Shown piece after piece: positions 59,670-64,000 of a stretch of 64,000 bases of DNA (within the stretch, counting starts at the first letter, position 1; every line of letters starts with the position of its first letter). Under the pieces are notes generated by a model, which worked only from the letters and a program-made list of their open reading frames with translations, searched no databases and was not told where the DNA came from. The DNA lies in NCBI RefSeq assembly GCF_047948215.1, contig NC_134460.1, forward strand, positions 149,104,049 through 149,168,048, given 5' to 3'. Position numbers and translations under genes: made by a program. The stretch is from Lycorma delicatula (lineage: Eukaryota > Arthropoda > Insecta > Hemiptera > Fulgoridae).

Positions 59670-59749
59670 CTTCTCTTTCGCCCTTCCAGTGTGTTTTTGG
59701 ACATTTATCAATCAAAGAGCCCTTGTTTTCCGCCATCTTCTGATCACTA
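59670..59749 (-). CDS. Candidate start exon of an unrecognised small host gene
   Basis: Minus strand: acceptor gtttaattttttcag, short 5' leader, then ATG at 59736-59734 in a strong initiation context (gaagATGGCGG). It encodes MAENKGSLIDKCPKTHWK and GERE before donor gtactt at 59669. The exon leaves one base, matching the phase of the terminal exon at 53735-53659. If joined directly they would make a 47-residue protein, unless internal exons exist. No family recognised. The R1-like LINE sits in the intron, antisense to it. Confidence 0.45.
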
Positions 59750-59848
59750 CTGAAAAAATTAAACAAATTTCATATTTCTTCCACCGACTAAACTAGAAAA
59801 GGAAACAAACAAAGAACGATCCATACACATGCGGAGTAAAAAAATTAC

Positions 59849-60100
59849 CTTCCACCAGCACGCCTGGGTCGGCATTGCGGGAACGACAGTGCTCTCACTC
59901 GCTCTCTCTCTCTCCCTTGTAGCCTCGCATGAAGATTCATATGCGCGCATGCGCACAACAGCTAAACACCACTCCGCTGGAACTGTGAAGTGTACAGTTC
60001 CGTTCAAAGATCTTTGTATCTTTTTCATAAACTGGGGGATGACTACTGACATTAAGTTTCCACAGTGCCTATACGCGAGCCGCCACCGGCGTCAACGTTT
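59849..60100 (-). promoter_or_regulatory. CpG-rich promoter and 5' non-coding exon of the candidate gene
   Basis: CG-dense sequence (cgcgcatgcgc, cgcgagccgccaccggcgtc) and a GA-repeat run (gagagagagagcgagtgag on the minus strand) stand out from the AT-rich surroundings. A donor-like gaaggtaatt on the minus strand at 59848 can splice to the acceptor at 59750. The transcription start was not located; the right boundary is approximate. Confidence 0.45.
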
Positions 60101-60339
60101 TGGTATAAAAAGTATTAAAAATTCCGGTTATTTTAATAATAATTGGACTAAAGTATAATTCTGAAGTAGTTATTCTTGAAGTAGTAAGTAAAACGAACGA
60201 ATATGGAAGCGAAATATGGAAAAAAGACAAAGCTGTTTGTGATATTAGGATTTTTTTCTTTTTAAATAGGTGTAGACCTACAGTTAAGAAATCAGTTTTA
60301 CAACATTAATTTTTATAGCCGGAACAATCTTAACGCAGG

Positions 60340-60735
60340 TTTTTTAGTGTTAGATGCATAGCATATTTTTAGCAATTTGCTCGTGTAGACTTATGCTACT
60401 ACTTTTTATGTTTGGTTATTCTCTATAAGTCTTTTAGTGCTGTACAATCTGTTATTCATATTGATTTAAGAATAAATTTTACAAACTATTTATTTTAACA
60501 ATTTTCTTTATTTATTTTAACAATAAATTTGTTCTGTTATTTACTGTTAAATGCATAGCATAATTTTAGCAAGTTGCTCGTGTAGACCTATGCTATTACT
60601 TTTTATGTTTATTTTTTTTCTATTAGGCTTCTAGTGCTGTACAATTTGTTATTCATATTGATTTAAGAATAAATTTTACAAACAATTTATTTATTTATTT
60701 TAACAATAAATTTGGTCAGTTCAGTTCCATTTTTT
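60340..60735. repeat. 197-bp direct duplication
   Basis: The word gcatagcata begins at 60356 and again at 60553. The flanking 170-190 bases match with scattered changes (ttgctcgtgtagac, gtgctgtacaat, attgatttaagaataaattt). Confidence 0.85.
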
Positions 60736-60955
60736 AGCACACTTCCATTTTGTTGTCGAATCCGGGTATTTCATTTTCGATGGGTGGCTCAGTTCCATTT
60801 TTTCTCAAATCCGGGTATGTCATTTTCGATGGTTGGCTCACTTCCTTTTACTTTGTCAAATCCGGGTATGTCATTTTCGATGGGTGGCTCACTTCCATTT
60901 TTTTGTCAAATCCGGGTATGTCATATTCGATGGTTAGCTAAATATAAGTCACCTC
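60720..60955. repeat. ~50-bp minisatellite, about four units
   Basis: aatccgggtat recurs at 60759, 60808, 60859 and 60909 (49, 51 and 50 bases apart), with ttcgatgggtggctcacttc between. Two overlapping open frames across it are repeat artefacts. Confidence 0.9.
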
Positions 60956-61489
60956 ATTTTCGATAGATCACCTACCCCTCTGAAAATAAAACATAAAAGT
61001 TAAGTATTCCGTTATCAGTTTGTATAAAAAGTTTATCTTATTTTTTATTTTATATTACGTAAATTAAACAAACATTTCAGTTGTTTTGATGGTATTTTAA
61101 CATTTCATACTGCTTATGTATTAGATTTGATAAAATTTAGTTGTAATTTTGTATTTATGGGAGCAAACATAAGTTAACATTACCAGTTCTCGGGCGAACC
61201 TAGTCGGTCAAAACATAGGGATTATATATATATTTTTTTTAGTATCAGGGCCCCTTACACCCTCCAAGTGTTTATTAGTGTTATATTACATGAATTTTTA
61301 AATGTTTCGTGTATTGTTATTTTTGTGTTTTTAAATAAAATGTAAAGCCCCTTTACACCATTGCATATGACGAACCTTGTGGTGATATGAAAAAAATTGC
61401 CCAGACAATCCCAATCCCACATTCGTGCAACATCTACGTACACATCTTGGGTACATCTTGGACGTACCATGTAATAACATGGTACTTCG
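60956..61489. other. AT-rich stretch
   Basis: No gene recognised. Confidence 0.4.
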
Positions 61490-62862
61490 ATATTTTCGCT
61501 TACGTCGGCCAACAGAGCAATGGTTCTGCTCAGCAGCTCCCTGTAGAGTACGGAATTGGGGGTCCTGAGCTGTCTAAGCTGTTTGTGGTTGTGCTTTTCG
61601 GTTTCGCCGTTTACAGCGTAGATTTGACTATGATCTGTTTATGCCGATGCTGAGCAGAGTGCAGACAAGGAGTGCTCATCCCTCTTCTCAGTTGTGGAGC
61701 CAGCTTGAGGGTGAGCTGCTTTGAGGTTGCTCTGCCGAAGACTTTTGCCGTCCAGCGTGAGTCAATTATTTCGGCCCTTGGTAGGGATTGTCTCACAGGT
61801 AAGGGTGTTGGAGCCCTTACTGTTACATGCGAGCCCTGGGACGTCGGTATTGTGGGTCAGGCAGTACCTGACTCTCCGACCTGGGTAAAGTTTTGGGAGA
61901 CAGCTGACTGCGGAACCCAAACAGAATCAATGATCTGGGCATGCCCAACCGTCTCTCTGCCCGCACCCTATGACATATTGTTTGGCGAAGATGTAGCTTA
62001 TGGATACTACAACATCCACATCTGTGGCAAAGGGTTCATGTAAAAAACTTCGTCTGAGAGAGCCTTTGTCTTCTGAAGCGAAGCGAACGATTTTCGAATA
62101 TAGAGAAGCTGGATCAAACCAAGTTTCGACCAAAGAGAAGTACAGTGATACCAAAATATTTGTTATTAGAAGAAAGGAAGGAGATTTTGGTAAAATCAAT
62201 CTATTAGTTATAGCTCAATGCATTACGGAAGCCGCCGGATGACCGATAAAGGATGTTAGGAAGACCTCAATTGGACTGTTTGTAGAAACCGTGAATGATG
62301 TACAACCATCATGATTACTTAAAGTTAAGGAAATTTGAGTACTAGACGTTGAAGTCTCATCGCACAGTACATTAAATACCTTAAAGGATATTGTTGTTTG
62401 TAGAGATTGACTGAGCTGCAACAAAGAGGAAATCATTGAAGAGTTACATGCCCAAGGAGTTGTTGTGTGTCAACGATTGAATACACAACAAAACAAAGAA
62501 GTTGTTTCCTCCATGTCGCATGTCCTGACCTTCAATAAATCGAAGTATCCAGAAAAAGTAGAAGCAGGATTTCAAAGATTGAATGTACGTCCTTTTATAC
62601 CAACCCCACTGCAATGCTTTGGATGTCTACAATTTGGATCTACAGCAGCAAGATTTATCAGGAAACAAACTGCGTTTATGGTAAGCCATTACAGCCTAAT
62701 GACCCATGCAGGGGGGACCCACATGTATGTATCAATTGTCATCGACACCATACTGTAATATCCCGAAATTGTTCAACTTACAAGGAAGTAGCAATTCAGG
62801 AAGTGAAGACATTACAGAAAGTTAGTGATTTAGTTGTAATTTGTTTAGTCACTTACTTTTAG
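61490..62862 (+). mobile_element. I-like LINE: 5' region and ORF1 (gag) relic
   Basis: A GC-richer leader (61490-61999) precedes an ATG at 62000 that starts MDTTTSTSVAKGSCKKLRLR and runs through YSDTKIFVIRRKEGDFGKIN. After the stop at 62240, frameshifted pieces continue: KDVRKTSIGLFVETVNDVQ, YPEKVEAGFQRLNVRPFIPT, PLQCFGCLQFG. Zinc-knuckle remnants (CVYGKPLQPNDPC, CINCHRHHTVISRNC) and VAIQEVKTLQKV follow. This is the ORF1 type expected in front of an ORF2 like that at 46-50 kb. It ends abruptly near 62850 without ORF2, so the 3' part has been deleted. Stops and frameshifts make it dead. Confidence 0.7.
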
Positions 62863-63059
62863 TTATTCAGGATTTACATATCTGACAATAAACAATTTTT
62901 TTGTGCACCAGTGGCATTTTATTATCAGTCATTAGATTACTTAGAAGTAAATTTTCAAACCTTTCTGTCTTGTGCTAATCTTTCATGTTTACTATATCCT
63001 CAGTTTTCTGTTTTATAATCGTACATTTCAATATGTATCTTCTTCTGTCACTATACCTC
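62863..63059. other. Non-coding stretch
   Basis: No feature seen. Confidence 0.4.
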
Positions 63060-63300
63060 CCTATATTATCAAATTAACCTAGCTGGTGGAAAAAGATTTC
63101 TTTGGAAGATTCTGCCACAAATTTCTTTCTTTTATTTGTTTTAAAATCTCTTCATTTAAAATTTTATTAACTTATCTTTCAACAGTTCTAATTTTTTTCT
63201 ACTGTCCATATTTCACTATCATAAAGCAGCAGAATCTAGAAGAATATTTTCAAGAATTTCTTTCTGTTTATTAGATTTATACTTGATACTAGAGGACTTT
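63060..63300 (-). pseudogene. Possible LINE C-terminal remnant
   Basis: One minus-strand frame reads ILLLYDSEIWTVEKN, like the LLYGCETWT block after the RT domain of RTE-like LINEs, with a lysine-rich continuation. It is short and decayed, so only tentative. Confidence 0.3.
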
Positions 63301-63577
63301 TTACTCTGCATGAAAAGTAAAAAGTCTTGAGGCATCCATTACTGGTATACTGTATTATCCTCTTTTGATATTTAATTTCTCAATCGTTGATCTTTCTGTC
63401 ACATATCATTACTTATATCACTGATGTAATAAACATTAATAAAGTTGTATTTAGAGAAATCATCACAAACGTTTGAATATTAATGTAACATTGAGTTTAT
63501 GTTACATAATTGTTCTATGAGAAGATTTTCAGGTAGTAGTTAGAAATTTGATTAAAGAAATGATCTGTAATAAGAAG

Positions 63578-64000
63578 TTTTTTGTTTTTGTTTTTTGGGT
63601 GAAAAATGCTTTTGCATTATCTTCACCCAGGTCAAAAATTAACAAAAAACCCCTTCTTGGATATTATTAATAAAAGAAGGTTAAAACTAAGATGAAAACT
63701 AAGATAGTAATAAGATTAAAGCTAAAATAATAAAAAAATGTAATCATTAAGATAAAATATTTAATACTAACAACAAAGTAAAATTTATGATTGATTATCA
63801 TTAAATCTTATTAAGGATATTGATTCTTCTTAGAAGAAACAATACCCTGTCTAGTACATTACTGTCATTTCCTAGCATGCGCCGTATGTCCCTCAGCGAT
63901 TTAAATTTGTGATATAAGGTCGCTACCATATGCAATCCACAAGGATGTGGTGCACAAATGAGTGGCAGTCGCATCACACACACCATGGTGCGCTCTCTGC
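63578..64000 (-). mobile_element. I-like LINE, 3' end, cut by the window
   Basis: The left edge (tttttgtttttgttttttgg, then gtgaaaaatgct) matches the 3' end of the 46.2-kb LINE (tttgttgtttgtgggcgaaaaaacgct). The minus-strand frame 63986-63801 gives FKSLRDIRRMLGNDSNVLDR, comparable to FNIPSSIRDILGNDGRVLER there, after a decayed CHS-H-VHHILVDC-like finger. It continues beyond 64000. Confidence 0.75.

Noticed and set aside
60712..60966. Repetitive open frame with GYVIFDGWLT-like repeats as a coding gene
   Set aside because: It follows the ~50-bp minisatellite and is open only by unit periodicity; two frames are open at once.

Overview
This window reads as nuclear DNA of an insect. The evidence is a spliced, AT-rich host gene with long introns, surrounded by relics of animal transposon families: mariner, Tc1-like, piggyBac, Tigger, and RTE, R1 and I-like LINEs. 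The repeat mix would fit a large-genome hemimetabolous insect such as a hemipteran, but that placement is inference. I see no bacterial gene, operon, CRISPR array, rRNA gene or LTR retroelement with recognisable LTRs.

The one host gene I can name is RRP7A, a ribosomal RNA-processing protein of the small-subunit processome. Six plus-strand coding exons (5633-5772, 9337-9462, 14848-14971, 20512-20674, 26911-27041, 31712-31800) have GT/AG junctions and compatible phases. They give about 257 residues running to the natural C terminus; the exon with the start codon was not found. The five introns total about 25 kb and are packed with dead transposons: a Tc1-like fragment and a mobile-element pseudogene (intron at 5.8-9.3 kb), a head-to-head pair of RTE copies (9.5-14.8 kb), a mariner, a piggyBac and a Tc1-like relic (15-20.5 kb), a mariner split by an R1-like LINE (20.7-26.9 kb) and a Tigger (27-31.7 kb).

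From 32 to 50 kb there is almost no host coding signal. The stretch holds scrambled R1-like pieces (32.0-34.6 kb), a second piggyBac (36.2-38.0 kb), a 5'-truncated R1-like LINE (40.5-42.8 kb), an RTE tail (44.7-45.6 kb) and a 3.9-kb I-like LINE with a C-terminal RNase H (46.2-50.0 kb). AT-rich sequence lies between them.

From 51 to 64 kb the window holds a DDE transposon interrupted by a small inverted-repeat element, then a candidate small host gene on the minus strand. That candidate has a 5' exon near 59.9 kb, a start exon at 59749-59670 and a terminal exon at 53735-53659. Its 5.9-kb intron contains a nearly complete R1-clade LINE (54631-58821) with a 14-bp target-site duplication inside a GT/TAGG simple repeat, and a tRNA-like sequence. 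The right end holds a 197-bp duplication, a ~50-bp minisatellite, an I-like gag ORF relic and the 3' end of another I-like LINE.

The most unusual structures are four: the RTE pair with two outward-facing tails that share private mutations, a tandem array whose units grow by 12 bp each (164, 176, 188 bp), a 196-bp near-perfect hairpin inside a LINE, and the unrecognised small gene. I did not find a convincing new enzymatic or defence system.
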